IMG/VR virus record: IMGVR_UViG_3300029319_008930
Coordinates: 1 to 47,842 of that record
Length of the DNA stretch: 47,842 nucleotides
DNA from: a virus
Direction: 5' to 3' (one strand)
Under the pieces are notes generated by a model, which worked only from the letters and a program-made list of their open reading frames with translations, was not told where the DNA came from and did no database searches. How positions within the stretch are numbered: position 1 is the stretch's first letter; each line of letters starts with the position of its first letter. Positions 37,122 to 45,117 of this stretch are shown here, in pieces. Position numbers and translations under genes: made by a program.

Positions 37122-37325
37122 CTACTCCTCTGTGTCTTCCACTTCTTCAACCCCCATTTTAACCAAAGGTGGGTTTTTGACAAAAAGCTCTGCTGTACCG
37201 CCTTCTTCTTCGGAGGCAGCAACAAACTCAAAACCTTTTAATACCGGCACAATGTCACTTTGTTCTAAAAGGCTTTTCTGAAGAGCCATCATTACGGCTC
37301 CGATTGCTTGGTCTGACATGTTCAT
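37122..37325 (-). CDS. Small acidic hypothetical protein (67 aa)
   Basis: A short protein with a Met-rich helical start (MNMSDQAIGAVMMALQKSLL), a few strands, and an acidic end (VEEVEDTEE). The ATG at 37325 has AGGAG 7 nt upstream, and the gene fits exactly between APS kinase and the zinc ribbon, so it is very likely real. No family recognised. It is the first gene after the sugar/APS-kinase block and may be the first gene of the late unit. Confidence 0.7.
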   Translation of the reverse strand: MNMSDQAIGAVMMALQKSLLEQSDIVPVLKGFEFVAASEEEGGTAELFVKNPPLVKMGVEEVEDTEE

Positions 37326-37340
37326 GTTATTTCTCCTATC

Positions 37341-38072
37341 TTAACTAATTTGATTTATAATAAACTTTTCAAATATTTTAGCAGACTCAGACACTGTTTG
37401 TTTAGAGGTATCTAAAACTAAATCAGGATTTTTTGGTTCTTCAAATGGATCCGAAATACCTGTAAAATTTTCAATTTTTTCAGGATGATTTTCTGGTAAA
37501 CTCGCCCTAGCATACATTCCCTTTGTATCTCTTTCGAATAGTGTGCCTAAATCACATTTTATATATACTGTTTTCATTGTCGGGTCTTTTATTTTGTTTT
37601 CCTCTCTAATATTTTCATATGGATTAATTGCTGCAATTATACTAATAATGTTGTTTCTAGATAACACCTTGCTTACAAAACTTAATCTTCTAATGTTTGC
37701 ATTTCTATCAGGCTTAGTAAATCCAAGATCTTTACAAAGGCTTTCTCTATACTCATCTCCGTCTATAACTTCCACAAGATAACCCTTTTTGATAAGATTT
37801 TTAGATGCTATTTTAGAAATTGTGCTTTTCCCAGCTCCCGACATTCCTGTCATTTGTATGGATATTCCCCTTGTTTTGCCCCAGCTAACACGCGCCCAAA
37901 TCCTTTCGTGAGCCGCGTAAATTAAAAAAGTAACAATAAACTGTGCCAGAGCGATCAAACCTGCGACTTTAAAAGATCCTGTGAAAATGTATCCCAAAAA
38001 AGTAAGACAAAAAAAGCCTATGAGTTTCCAGCAAATTGCTTTTAACAATGTTCTTTTTTTAGTCTCAATCAT
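37341..38072 (-). CDS. DUF2061-APS kinase fusion (membrane-anchored CysC-like kinase)
   Basis: Residues 1-63 are a DUF2061 membrane module: ETKKRTLLKAICWKLIGF followed by two hydrophobic helices (about 13-31 and 36-53) and the HERIWARVSWGK end. Residues 66-243 are a full APS kinase: Walker A TGMSGAGKST (75-84), DGDEYRESLCKDLGFTKPDR, ERDTKGMYARA and FTGISDPFEEP. The reaction is ATP plus adenylylsulfate giving PAPS. At the position usually reading SPF/Y the protein has NPY. No ATP sulfurylase or sulfotransferase is in the window. It sits 15 nt after gmd, at the end of the sugar cassette. A donor of activated sulfate for sulfated glycan is a reasonable inference. Domain identity is firm. Confidence 0.9.
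   Translation of the reverse strand: MIETKKRTLLKAICWKLIGFFCLTFLGYIFTGSFKVAGLIALAQFIVTFLIYAAHERIWARVSWGKTRGISIQMTGMSGAGKSTISKIASKNLIKKGYLVEVIDGDEYRESLCKDLGFTKPDRNANIRRLSFVSKVLSRNNIISIIAAINPYENIREENKIKDPTMKTVYIKCDLGTLFERDTKGMYARASLPENHPEKIENFTGISDPFEEPKNPDLVLDTSKQTVSESAKIFEKFIINQIS
37352..37359 (-). promoter_or_regulatory. Possible late promoter -10 octamer (TATAAATC, 7 of 8)
   Basis: On the minus strand, TATAAATC differs from the T4 late consensus TATAAATA at the last base only. It lies 27 nt upstream of the ATG at 37325, inside the 3' end of the APS-kinase gene, at the junction between the accessory cassette and the sigma/structural genes. AT-rich sequence makes chance matches common, so this is a weak call. 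Confidence 0.22.
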
Positions 38073-38088
38073 AAAATAACTTTTTAAT

Positions 38089-39087
38089 TTATCTTATTTG
38101 TTTTTTAAAATATTCTAAGTCTGCCTCGAACATCATCTTGGCAAGACCCTCAAATGTCACTTCGGGTTCCCAGCCTAATTTTTCTTTTGCTTTTGTAGAA
38201 TCCCCAAGAAGATAAGGCACTTCCTGCGGTCTAAAAAGCCTCGGGTCAATCTCTACATACTTATCTGCGCTTCCAAGACCTGCTTGATCAAAAACTGCAT
38301 CTAAGAATTCTTTTACAGAATGAGTCTCACCTGTTGCAATAACATAATCATCGGCTTCTTCTTGCTGCAACATCATCCACATAAGCTTCACATAGTCACC
38401 TGCAAAACCCCAATCGCGCTTTGCATCAAGATTTCCTAAGAATAATTTATCTTGTAGACCTAGCTTGATTCTTGCTGCTGCCATGGTAATCTTTCTGGTT
38501 ACAAAAGTCTCACCCCTTCGTGGAGACTCGTGGTTAAAAAGAATACCACTACAAGCATATTGACCATATGACATTCTATAGTTTCTTATAAGGTTGTGGG
38601 CGAAAACCTTAGCGCAAGCATACGGAGATGCTGGCATTAGAGTTGATTCCTCATCGAACGGATAACTAGGATTATCTCCAAACATTTCTGAAGAAGACGC
38701 CTGATATATCTTGCACTCTGGCACCAGTTCTTTTGCCGCGTTAAGCAATCTTAATGTTCCCATGGCGATACCATCTACAGTGTGCTCTGACAGATCAAAG
38801 GAAACCCTCACATGGGATTGTGCTGCTAAATTATAGATTTCGTCGGGCTTATATTTGTTGATCAAGGACCACATGCAGCCTGTATCATTGAGATCAAAAT
38901 ATTCTAATATAAAATTTTTATTTGAAAAAAGATGATCGACCCTATCAGTGCAAATAAGCGAGGTTCTCCTCTTTAATCCCACAACCTTGTAGTCTTTTTC
39001 CAGCAATAGTTCAGCAAGATATGAGCCATCTTGACCAGTAATGCCCGTGATAATAGCAACTTTATTTGCTTTTTTTATACCACTCAT
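38089..39087 (-). CDS. gmd: GDP-mannose 4,6-dehydratase
   Basis: Converts GDP-D-mannose to GDP-4-keto-6-deoxymannose, the first step to GDP-fucose, GDP-rhamnose or GDP-perosamine. TGITGQDGSYLAELLLEK is the Rossmann loop. ASSSEMFG and SPYACAK carry the catalytic Ser/Glu and Tyr/Lys. NHESPRRGETFVTRKIT and GNLDAKRDWGFAGDYV are GMD-specific. The 332 residues are close to the usual length (about 345-370). The gene overlaps the end of GDP-fucose synthase by 26 nt, so the two enzymes of one pathway are coupled. All key residues appear intact. Confidence 0.95.
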   Translation of the reverse strand: MSGIKKANKVAIITGITGQDGSYLAELLLEKDYKVVGLKRRTSLICTDRVDHLFSNKNFILEYFDLNDTGCMWSLINKYKPDEIYNLAAQSHVRVSFDLSEHTVDGIAMGTLRLLNAAKELVPECKIYQASSSEMFGDNPSYPFDEESTLMPASPYACAKVFAHNLIRNYRMSYGQYACSGILFNHESPRRGETFVTRKITMAAARIKLGLQDKLFLGNLDAKRDWGFAGDYVKLMWMMLQQEEADDYVIATGETHSVKEFLDAVFDQAGLGSADKYVEIDPRLFRPQEVPYLLGDSTKAKEKLGWEPEVTFEGLAKMMFEADLEYFKKQIR

Positions 39088-39961
39088 AAGTTTTTAAAAC
39101 TCCATTTTCAAATTTAGTAAATTCAAAATCTCCGTATAGCTCTTTGAATTTTTTATTAGATCCATCTTTTCTGTATTGACCGTCTAAACTATTATTAAAC
39201 ACTATTTTAACATCTTTTTTTATATTATTTAAAAACATTTCTATCATTTCTTTTATTGATAAGTTTTGATCGGGAGATATGATTAGCGGGACATCGGTAT
39301 TATGATTTTTTAAGAGAAAAGGAATTATTTTCACCAAGTCATCAACATATAATTGCTGCCTCAGAGGGTTTCCAGAACCCCAAAACTCAACTGTGTCTCC
39401 GTCTTTTGCTTCGTGTATCTTTCTTATCATGGCGGGGACAAAGTGGGAACTTTCTAAATCAAAGTTGTCATTTGGACCATATATATTCGATGGGCAAAAT
39501 GTAGAGTAATTCACTCCGTATTGAAGCCTATAAGCGTTTGTTTGTACAAACAAAGCTCTTTTTGTGTATCCATAAGTAAAGTTTGTCTTAGCCGGTGGTC
39601 CCGACAATATATCCTCCTCTGCAAAGGGATATCTATTAACCACATCAGGGAATGAGCAGGTGCTCAAGCATGATAAAACTCTTACAATACCTGCCTTGTG
39701 AGCCGCACTTAAAACATTAGTATTTATGTATGTATTGATATCATAAAACTCTGCTTGCTTCGAGGAGTTCTCCTTAATTCCACCAACCTTGCTAGCTAGA
39801 TGCAAAATTGCATCCGGCTTTTCTGATGCGAATAATTCGTATACGCTAGAATAATCCCTAAGATCACAATCTTTTGAGGACAAAAACATCCAATTTGGAT
39901 TTTGTTTTTTAAGTCTTGTGCCAACAAATCCAGTGCCACCAGTTACTATAATCTTATTCAT
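39062..39961 (-). CDS. fcl: GDP-L-fucose synthase (GDP-4-keto-6-deoxymannose epimerase/reductase)
   Basis: Takes the Gmd product to GDP-L-fucose with NADPH. VTGGTGFVGTRL is the nucleotide loop, CLSTCSFPD gives the active-site Ser/Cys region and YGYTKRA the Tyr/Lys pair. CPSNIYGPNDNFDLESSHFVPAMI is a GDP-fucose synthase signature. About 299 residues, slightly short of the usual 310-320. The start is ATG 39961, overlapping the stop of the HAD gene; a TTG nine bases earlier is possible. With gmd following, the GDP-fucose branch is complete, provided host GDP-mannose is available. Confidence 0.92.
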   Translation of the reverse strand: MNKIIVTGGTGFVGTRLKKQNPNWMFLSSKDCDLRDYSSVYELFASEKPDAILHLASKVGGIKENSSKQAEFYDINTYINTNVLSAAHKAGIVRVLSCLSTCSFPDVVNRYPFAEEDILSGPPAKTNFTYGYTKRALFVQTNAYRLQYGVNYSTFCPSNIYGPNDNFDLESSHFVPAMIRKIHEAKDGDTVEFWGSGNPLRQQLYVDDLVKIIPFLLKNHNTDVPLIISPDQNLSIKEMIEMFLNNIKKDVKIVFNNSLDGQYRKDGSNKKFKELYGDFEFTKFENGVLKTYEWYKKSK

Positions 39962-40259
39962 TATTTCCAAAAAAAGTTTCAGAATTTATATTCTTATCAT
40001 CAATAAACAAATCATATACGGGTTTTCCGAACTTAAGATCGTTGTATTTTACGCCCCATTCTTCAAATTGTTTTTTTGTAATTTCAGACCAGTCTATTCC
40101 CGTTCCAGTGCCCCTAGCGGTCCAGTATATAATTGTATTTCCACTATCATACAGCTCGTTAATTATACTAATCCTATCTTGCAATGGTATTGCCATGCTA
40201 TAATCTCTACTATCTGGAGATGTGCATATGGTTTCGTCTATATCGACATAATAAATCAA
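39954..40259 (-). CDS. Small HAD-family phosphatase
   Basis: A compact 101-residue HAD enzyme. DIDETICT holds the nucleophile and acid aspartates (motif I), YWTARG is motif II, and the Lys in FGKPVYD with IDDKNI are motifs III and IV. No cap domain fits in this length. Such small HADs are common in capsule and LPS clusters, where they are predicted to remove sugar phosphates. Here it follows the NeuB-like gene by 5 nt, so dephosphorylation of a nonulosonate phosphate or its precursor is a fair inference. The start is TTG at 40259, with GAGGG about 8 nt upstream overlapping the NeuB stop. Confidence 0.8.
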   Translation of the reverse strand: MIYYVDIDETICTSPDSRDYSMAIPLQDRISIINELYDSGNTIIYWTARGTGTGIDWSEITKKQFEEWGVKYNDLKFGKPVYDLFIDDKNINSETFFGNNE

Positions 40260-40264
40260 ATTAA

Positions 40265-41119
40265 TTACCCTCTCAGCTTTTTTCTAATTGCAATTTCACT
40301 TTTTGTTACAGTTTTTTCAGACGATCCTAGAATTTTTCTAATATCCTTAACTCTTTTCTGTAACATGTCCATAGCCATAACCTCTAAACTAGACTTCTGA
40401 TCTGTGCCCCACATATCATGAGACAGTGTAATGTGCCTCTCTACAATAGTCGCACCAAGTGCCACTGCAATAACTGTTGGCTCCAAGTCCTCTTCGTGCC
40501 CAGAATATCCTATTTCACAACCATATCTATCTTTTAAAAATGGTATTAAATTTAAATTGAGTTCGTCCTTTGGCGTTGGATAGCTAGAATTTGTATGCAT
40601 TAAAACAAGGTTTTTATTGTGTTTTAAAACATTATTCACAGCCTCATCCACTTCAGATAATTCGCACATTCCCGTGGACATTATAATGGGAATATTTGAT
40701 TTAGCAGCCTCGGAAACCAATTCTTTATTCGTAGTCATAGCCGATGGTATTTTTAAAAACGGTAAATCATATTGCATTAAAAATTCCAAACTATCTAAAT
40801 CCCAAATAGAGGCTGACCAATCTACGGGCTTTTCAGAGCAATATCTGCTGATATAATCGTATTCTTTTTTGCCAAACTCGACACGATATTTATATTCTAG
40901 ATATGTCATTTTGCCCCATGGGGTTTCTCTCATAACACCCTTTTGATGTTCTGGGACGCACACATCTGGGTTTCTTTTTTGAAACTTAGCACAATCCCAC
41001 GAACATGCAGAAACCGCATCAATAAGCTTCTTTGTTATATCAATGCTGCCGTTATGATTAATACCTATTTCACCAATAAAATAAGTGTCTTTATCTTTTC
41101 TTTCTAAAAAATTTTTCAT
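40265..41119 (-). CDS. NeuB-like nonulosonic acid synthase without C-terminal SAF domain
   Basis: Condenses phosphoenolpyruvate with a hexosamine-derived aldehyde to a sialic-acid-like sugar. The TIM-barrel motifs are present: FIGEIGINHNGS, WDCAKFQKR, FLKIPSAM, MSTGMCEL, MHTNSSYPTP, IGYSGHE and ERHITLSHDMWGTDQ. The protein stops at RKKLRG, residue 284, exactly where NeuB proteins continue into the antifreeze-like (SAF) domain. Full NeuB is about 340-350 residues. The stop is followed in 5 nt by the HAD gene, so no separate SAF gene follows. AGGAATT precedes the ATG. Substrate (sialic, legionaminic, pseudaminic or other) cannot be told. The SAF loss raises the possibility of altered specificity. 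Confidence 0.9.
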   Translation of the reverse strand: MKNFLERKDKDTYFIGEIGINHNGSIDITKKLIDAVSACSWDCAKFQKRNPDVCVPEHQKGVMRETPWGKMTYLEYKYRVEFGKKEYDYISRYCSEKPVDWSASIWDLDSLEFLMQYDLPFLKIPSAMTTNKELVSEAAKSNIPIIMSTGMCELSEVDEAVNNVLKHNKNLVLMHTNSSYPTPKDELNLNLIPFLKDRYGCEIGYSGHEEDLEPTVIAVALGATIVERHITLSHDMWGTDQKSSLEVMAMDMLQKRVKDIRKILGSSEKTVTKSEIAIRKKLRG

Positions 41120-41130
41120 GCTTAGAATTC

Positions 41131-42066
41131 CTATGAATAATTTGCTATTTTATAATACCATTCAAAATTATTTAATTGCTCTTGTATTGTACACAAATCT
41201 TTCTTATTAGTCAAGAAAGATTTAACTTCTTCTAAAAGTCCGGGCTTGAATTTTAAATCTTTTTCTTCTTCATCTAGTTTAACAAAACTAGTCTCTAAAG
41301 ACCCTTTGTTCTGAATTTGCAATTTTTCCAATGGTCTTAAAATCAGTTTCTTATCTGGTAAGTTTATCTCGATGCCCCATCTACCTGCTGATTTCCAATT
41401 TGCGTCGTAACTAAAATGGGTGCCTGATTCTGTGATTCCACAACCATTAAAGGAGCTGGCAGAGGGGTGCCATTCTAATTTATCTTGTGTATACGCGCTT
41501 AATTCTTTTGGTTTGCCAAATAAATAAAACACGGTGTCAGGAACATGTGATGAATTGCATAGAAAAAATCGTGCCAATTCTTCTTTCGTATATGAATCAA
41601 AGTCTATCATATGGGACCACTCAGTAAAAGTGAAATGAACATTGGCATACCCATTGCTGTTGGATATTATTTCTTTGCACTTTTTTACAGACTGGTAAAA
41701 TCTTCTGTTATATGCCACATGCAAACTACAAGATTTTTGCTCCGATTTGAAAATCAAGTTTTTAATTTGATCTTTATTTATCCCTGCTGGCTTTTCTATC
41801 AAAATGTTTTTGACCCCAGCGTCAATTAGTTCATCCGTAACGGAGTAAAGTTGACTTTCGTCAACTGCCACTATGGCATAGTCTGCAACATTTGTTGCAT
41901 TAGATTCTACAAACTTTGTTAACCCATGGGGATAAACTTTTGTGGGGAAACTAGGTTTAGCAGACCTGCCCACAACATTATAGTCTACCCCAAGATGATG
42001 CAATACTTTATAGTAGTCTAAGCCTATGTTTCCCGGTCCTACGAGCCAAACTTTCTTATTTTTCAT
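41131..42066 (-). CDS. Gfo/Idh/MocA-family NAD-dependent sugar oxidoreductase
   Basis: An N-terminal Rossmann fold (VWLVGPGNIGLDYYKVL) and the EKPAGI motif near residue 92 identify the GFO_IDH_MocA family. AYNRRFY is the usual start of the C-terminal domain. The 311 residues are somewhat short for the family (about 330-380). These enzymes oxidise or reduce sugar rings, often on nucleotide sugars. It is embedded between NeuB and a radical SAM gene in the glycan cassette. TTAGGAA overlaps the preceding stop and serves as its ribosome binding site. The substrate is unknown. Confidence 0.85.
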   Translation of the reverse strand: MKNKKVWLVGPGNIGLDYYKVLHHLGVDYNVVGRSAKPSFPTKVYPHGLTKFVESNATNVADYAIVAVDESQLYSVTDELIDAGVKNILIEKPAGINKDQIKNLIFKSEQKSCSLHVAYNRRFYQSVKKCKEIISNSNGYANVHFTFTEWSHMIDFDSYTKEELARFFLCNSSHVPDTVFYLFGKPKELSAYTQDKLEWHPSASSFNGCGITESGTHFSYDANWKSAGRWGIEINLPDKKLILRPLEKLQIQNKGSLETSFVKLDEEEKDLKFKPGLLEEVKSFLTNKKDLCTIQEQLNNFEWYYKIANYS

Positions 42067-42075
42067 ATTGATTTC

Positions 42076-43212
42076 CTAACTTAATCCGCATCTGTCGCAA
42101 GGATTCCACTTGGAGCGTGAACCGGATATATGGTCTTTTCTTAATGCATTATAAGTTTCTCCGGACCATATTTCCTTAATTGTGGAATCATTTAAATTTC
42201 CAACTTTTAAATAGCTTTTATAGTCCACATCGCACGGATTTGATATTCCGTCAAACCATACATACATCCTTTGCCAAAGATACTCACATGGACTTGTTAT
42301 GTCTGGGTGTGTTTCGTTGGCGTAGGTATTCCACCTATTTTCTATATTAACAACCGCCACATTATCAACTAATTTTTGAAAAAATTTAGTGTATTTTTCT
42401 ATACTCTGTTCTTCATCAAAAAATACTCCAGAGGCAGTTGTCATTGTGTTAGAATCAGGGTAATGCTTTTCCCTTATACTGTGAAACATTTTGATATTAT
42501 CAACAACAGTGTCAAATTTTCCCCTGACTCTTATTCTCTCGTATAAATCTTTTCTTTCTGCGTCTATTGAGAATACTAACTCTGTCACATTTGAAGACAA
42601 TATGGCATGACAATGTTCCTCTGTCATTTTTGTAGCGTTTGTATTAATTTTTATTTCAAAAAACTTTCCCTTAGCATAGTCAAGCATTTCGCATATTTGT
42701 TTATGCATTAAAGGTTCGCCTCGGGAAGCTAGAGTAATCGCTCTGGTTCCTCCCGCCACAGCCTGATCTACAACTTTTTTGTAAAGGTCCATTGGCATAA
42801 CGCCCATGTATGGCTTTTTAGTAAAAGTCTTATCAATCTGAAAACACATTACACACCTGAGATTACAAGCAGATACTGGCTCGATCAATAAATAACAAGG
42901 AAATTTAGAAACCTTTCTTTGCTCTGGGTATTTCTTTAGTTTATATCTAAAAACCAAATATTCACACCACTTTTCTAGGTCATTACTTTCTAAAAAGCTT
43001 TTCTCTTGCGGGGAAATATCGAAAGGGAGAGATGAATTTTCATCAAGGCACTTTAAAATTAGATCTGCTACCTCAATATCTTCTTCATCCATATTCTTTT
43101 TGCATAAGTCATATGACTTTTGATAAAGCTCCAAAGATAATTTACTATCCCCAAGCTCATCATTTGTAAAAATTCTACCAAAGTCTGGTATGTTAAAGTT
43201 TTTAATCTTCAT
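42076..43212 (-). CDS. Radical SAM/SPASM-domain enzyme
   Basis: The cluster motif CNLRCVMC (C116, C120, C123) binds the 4Fe-4S that cleaves S-adenosylmethionine. SRGEPLMHKQI and FEIKINTNATKM follow in the usual order. The C terminus has SPCEYLW, SNPCDVDYKSYLKVGN and WNPCDRCG, typical of a SPASM domain holding an auxiliary cluster. An N-terminal extension of about 105 helical residues precedes the core. Radical SAM/SPASM enzymes in polysaccharide clusters are thought to modify sugars (dehydrogenation, epimerisation, deoxygenation), though many of the family modify peptides. Its place between Gfo/Idh and SDR genes favours sugar chemistry (inference). Confidence 0.9.
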   Translation of the reverse strand: MKIKNFNIPDFGRIFTNDELGDSKLSLELYQKSYDLCKKNMDEEDIEVADLILKCLDENSSLPFDISPQEKSFLESNDLEKWCEYLVFRYKLKKYPEQRKVSKFPCYLLIEPVSACNLRCVMCFQIDKTFTKKPYMGVMPMDLYKKVVDQAVAGGTRAITLASRGEPLMHKQICEMLDYAKGKFFEIKINTNATKMTEEHCHAILSSNVTELVFSIDAERKDLYERIRVRGKFDTVVDNIKMFHSIREKHYPDSNTMTTASGVFFDEEQSIEKYTKFFQKLVDNVAVVNIENRWNTYANETHPDITSPCEYLWQRMYVWFDGISNPCDVDYKSYLKVGNLNDSTIKEIWSGETYNALRKDHISGSRSKWNPCDRCGLS

Positions 43213-43234
43213 ATTATACGACGAACCTTGGTGA

Positions 43235-43912
43235 TTACCAAGAGGTCCACCCTCCGTCTATTGTTATTTCGGTGCCAGTAATATAGCTAGATCTTTCAGA
43301 TAGTAGAAAGTTAACTGCACCGTTTATCTCCTCCACATTCATCATCCTACCCATTGGAGTTTGAGAAGAATACTTTTTGATAAAGTCTTCACCCTGATCA
43401 TTGTAAACCCCTCCCGGAACAATGGAGTTGACTCTAATCTTTGGAGCCAAATGAGTTGATAAATGCTTAGAAAGCATTAGAACACCAGCCTTTGAAATAC
43501 TATATCCAATGTGCTTTTCTTCATTGTCATACAAATCTTTTCTAGGAGAAGCGATGCCATATGTTGAAGAAAAATTAACAATGCTGCCATATTCATTGTT
43601 ACGGGCATATTCCCTACATACCGAAAAAAGCGCTGTTAAGTTTATCTTCATATATCTATCAAAGGAATCCAAGCTTATGTTAAACAAGTTTGTTTTCTTT
43701 ATATTTGAATCAATATGGTGATTTAGGGCGAACAGATTAACAAGACCATCGGCTTTATTTTGTAAGAAAAAATTCTTTACAAATTCTTCGTCAGTTAGAT
43801 CATGCCCATTTTGATAATCCAAACAAATACATTCGTAGCCACTTCTTGATAAATCTTGTTTAACAGATGACCCTATAAGACCCTCGCTACCAGTTATAAT
43901 CACCTTTTTCAT
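43235..43912 (-). CDS. Short-chain dehydrogenase/reductase (SDR)
   Basis: A classical 225-residue SDR. TGSEGLIGSSVKQDL is the TGxxxGxG nucleotide loop, IVNFSSTYG supplies the Ser, YSISKAG the Tyr/Lys pair, RVNSIVPGG the NPG-like turn and ITGTEITIDGGWTSW the family's C-terminal signature. NADPH-type keto reduction of a sugar intermediate is likely. The start overlaps the stop of the aminotransferase gene as ATGA, so the two are coupled. SDRs of this type occur beside NeuB and cytidylyltransferase genes in flagellin and LPS glycan loci (compare ptmA in Campylobacter). Confidence 0.9.
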   Translation of the reverse strand: MKKVIITGSEGLIGSSVKQDLSRSGYECICLDYQNGHDLTDEEFVKNFFLQNKADGLVNLFALNHHIDSNIKKTNLFNISLDSFDRYMKINLTALFSVCREYARNNEYGSIVNFSSTYGIASPRKDLYDNEEKHIGYSISKAGVLMLSKHLSTHLAPKIRVNSIVPGGVYNDQGEDFIKKYSSQTPMGRMMNVEEINGAVNFLLSERSSYITGTEITIDGGWTSW

Positions 43913-45117
43913 TTTTCAAATTCCATTATAGTTTTTTTAAGAGCATCGGCTTTTTTTAAAGCTAAATTAGAATCTCTGTAGTTTGTTTTGAATACCATCA
44001 TTTGTGATTGTATTTTTTCTGCAACTGGACATAAGCCTGCACCATATTTTATATTTTCATATATAGATGGCATCCTTTCAACAAAAGCCCTTGATTCCAT
44101 AACTGGTTCCATGTAAGGCACTGACCAAGCGCCATAAATTCCATCGCCGCCATTATTTATATATCTTTTTCTAAAATCTTTCCAACTAACACCAATCTTT
44201 TCCTCCCCCAAGTATCTAACCCCCAAACTCCAATAGCTATTAGTTGAATAGTCGGGCGTATATTGAGGTATTAAATAGGGGCAGCCTTCGATGGCGTTTA
44301 AAAATATTTCTGCCGATTTAACTCTCATATCCACTAAAGAATCAATCCTCTCTAATTGCGCCAAAGCTATAGCAGATAAAAACTCTGACAGTCTATAATT
44401 CCATCCGATGGTGTCGTGGCGCTTATAGTTTGGATTCTGAAAAACATCCAGATCTGCCTTGACTCTACCCTCATCTGCCATCAGATTTTTAAATCCATGA
44501 CCCCCAACTTTTCTTGCTCTCTTGGCATATTCAGCGTTATCTGTAACTAATATACCGCCTTCGCCGCAAGATATGTGCTTTGAGTTTTCGAAACTATAGC
44601 TAGACATAGCTCCGAATGATCCAACCATTTTTCCTTTGTAAGTGCTCATAAAACATTCAGCATTGTCCTCTACAACTGGGATGCCATACTTGTTTGATAT
44701 ATGCATTATTTCATCCATCTCACAAGGCAAGCCATATATGCTAACAATGGATATCGCTTTCGTTTTTGGCGTAATTTTTCTTTCTAAATCTTCTGGGTCT
44801 ATTGTGTATCTATCCTCCAGAACATCGGCGTATACGGGTATGGCATTGGCATGGATTGTAGATGAAGTGTTCATGATTACCGTAAAAGCTGGTGATATCA
44901 CTTCGTCTCCGGGCTTTACTCCAACAGCCTCTAAGGCGGCGTGAAGTGTACTAGTCCCAGAATTAAAAGCTACTCCATGTTTTGTGCCCATTTTATTAGA
45001 AAATTCTTTTTCGAGCTTTCCAGTCCATGAGCCCTCTGTGGCGCTCCAGCTTTCAGAATTTAAAACTTTTTTCATATATTCCAATTCGTTTCCCAAAAAT
45101 TTACTAGGGTTTTTCAT
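43909..45117 (-). CDS. DegT/DnrJ/EryC1/StrS sugar aminotransferase
   Basis: A PLP-dependent aminotransferase acting on nucleotide-linked keto sugars. FNSGTSTLHAALEAVGVKPG binds the phosphate, VVEDNAE holds the pyridine Asp (about residue 151) and SFENSKHISCGEGG has the Schiff-base Lys (about residue 180). GWNYRLSEFLSAIALAQLER is the family subunit motif. About 402 residues, a normal length. I place the start at ATG 45117, with AAGGA 11 nt upstream. An ATG at 45129 has that site right against it and is less likely. It overlaps the SpsF-like gene. A Lys at the PLP position argues for amination rather than dehydration. Confidence 0.93.
   Translation of the reverse strand: MKNPSKFLGNELEYMKKVLNSESWSATEGSWTGKLEKEFSNKMGTKHGVAFNSGTSTLHAALEAVGVKPGDEVISPAFTVIMNTSSTIHANAIPVYADVLEDRYTIDPEDLERKITPKTKAISIVSIYGLPCEMDEIMHISNKYGIPVVEDNAECFMSTYKGKMVGSFGAMSSYSFENSKHISCGEGGILVTDNAEYAKRARKVGGHGFKNLMADEGRVKADLDVFQNPNYKRHDTIGWNYRLSEFLSAIALAQLERIDSLVDMRVKSAEIFLNAIEGCPYLIPQYTPDYSTNSYWSLGVRYLGEEKIGVSWKDFRKRYINNGGDGIYGAWSVPYMEPVMESRAFVERMPSIYENIKYGAGLCPVAEKIQSQMMVFKTNYRDSNLALKKADALKKTIMEFEK

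Noticed and set aside
36881-37231. Longer zinc-ribbon gene starting at 37231
   Set aside because: The extra residues overlap the 67-residue gene out of frame. The family N terminus MPTY and a GAGGAG site fit the start at 37120.
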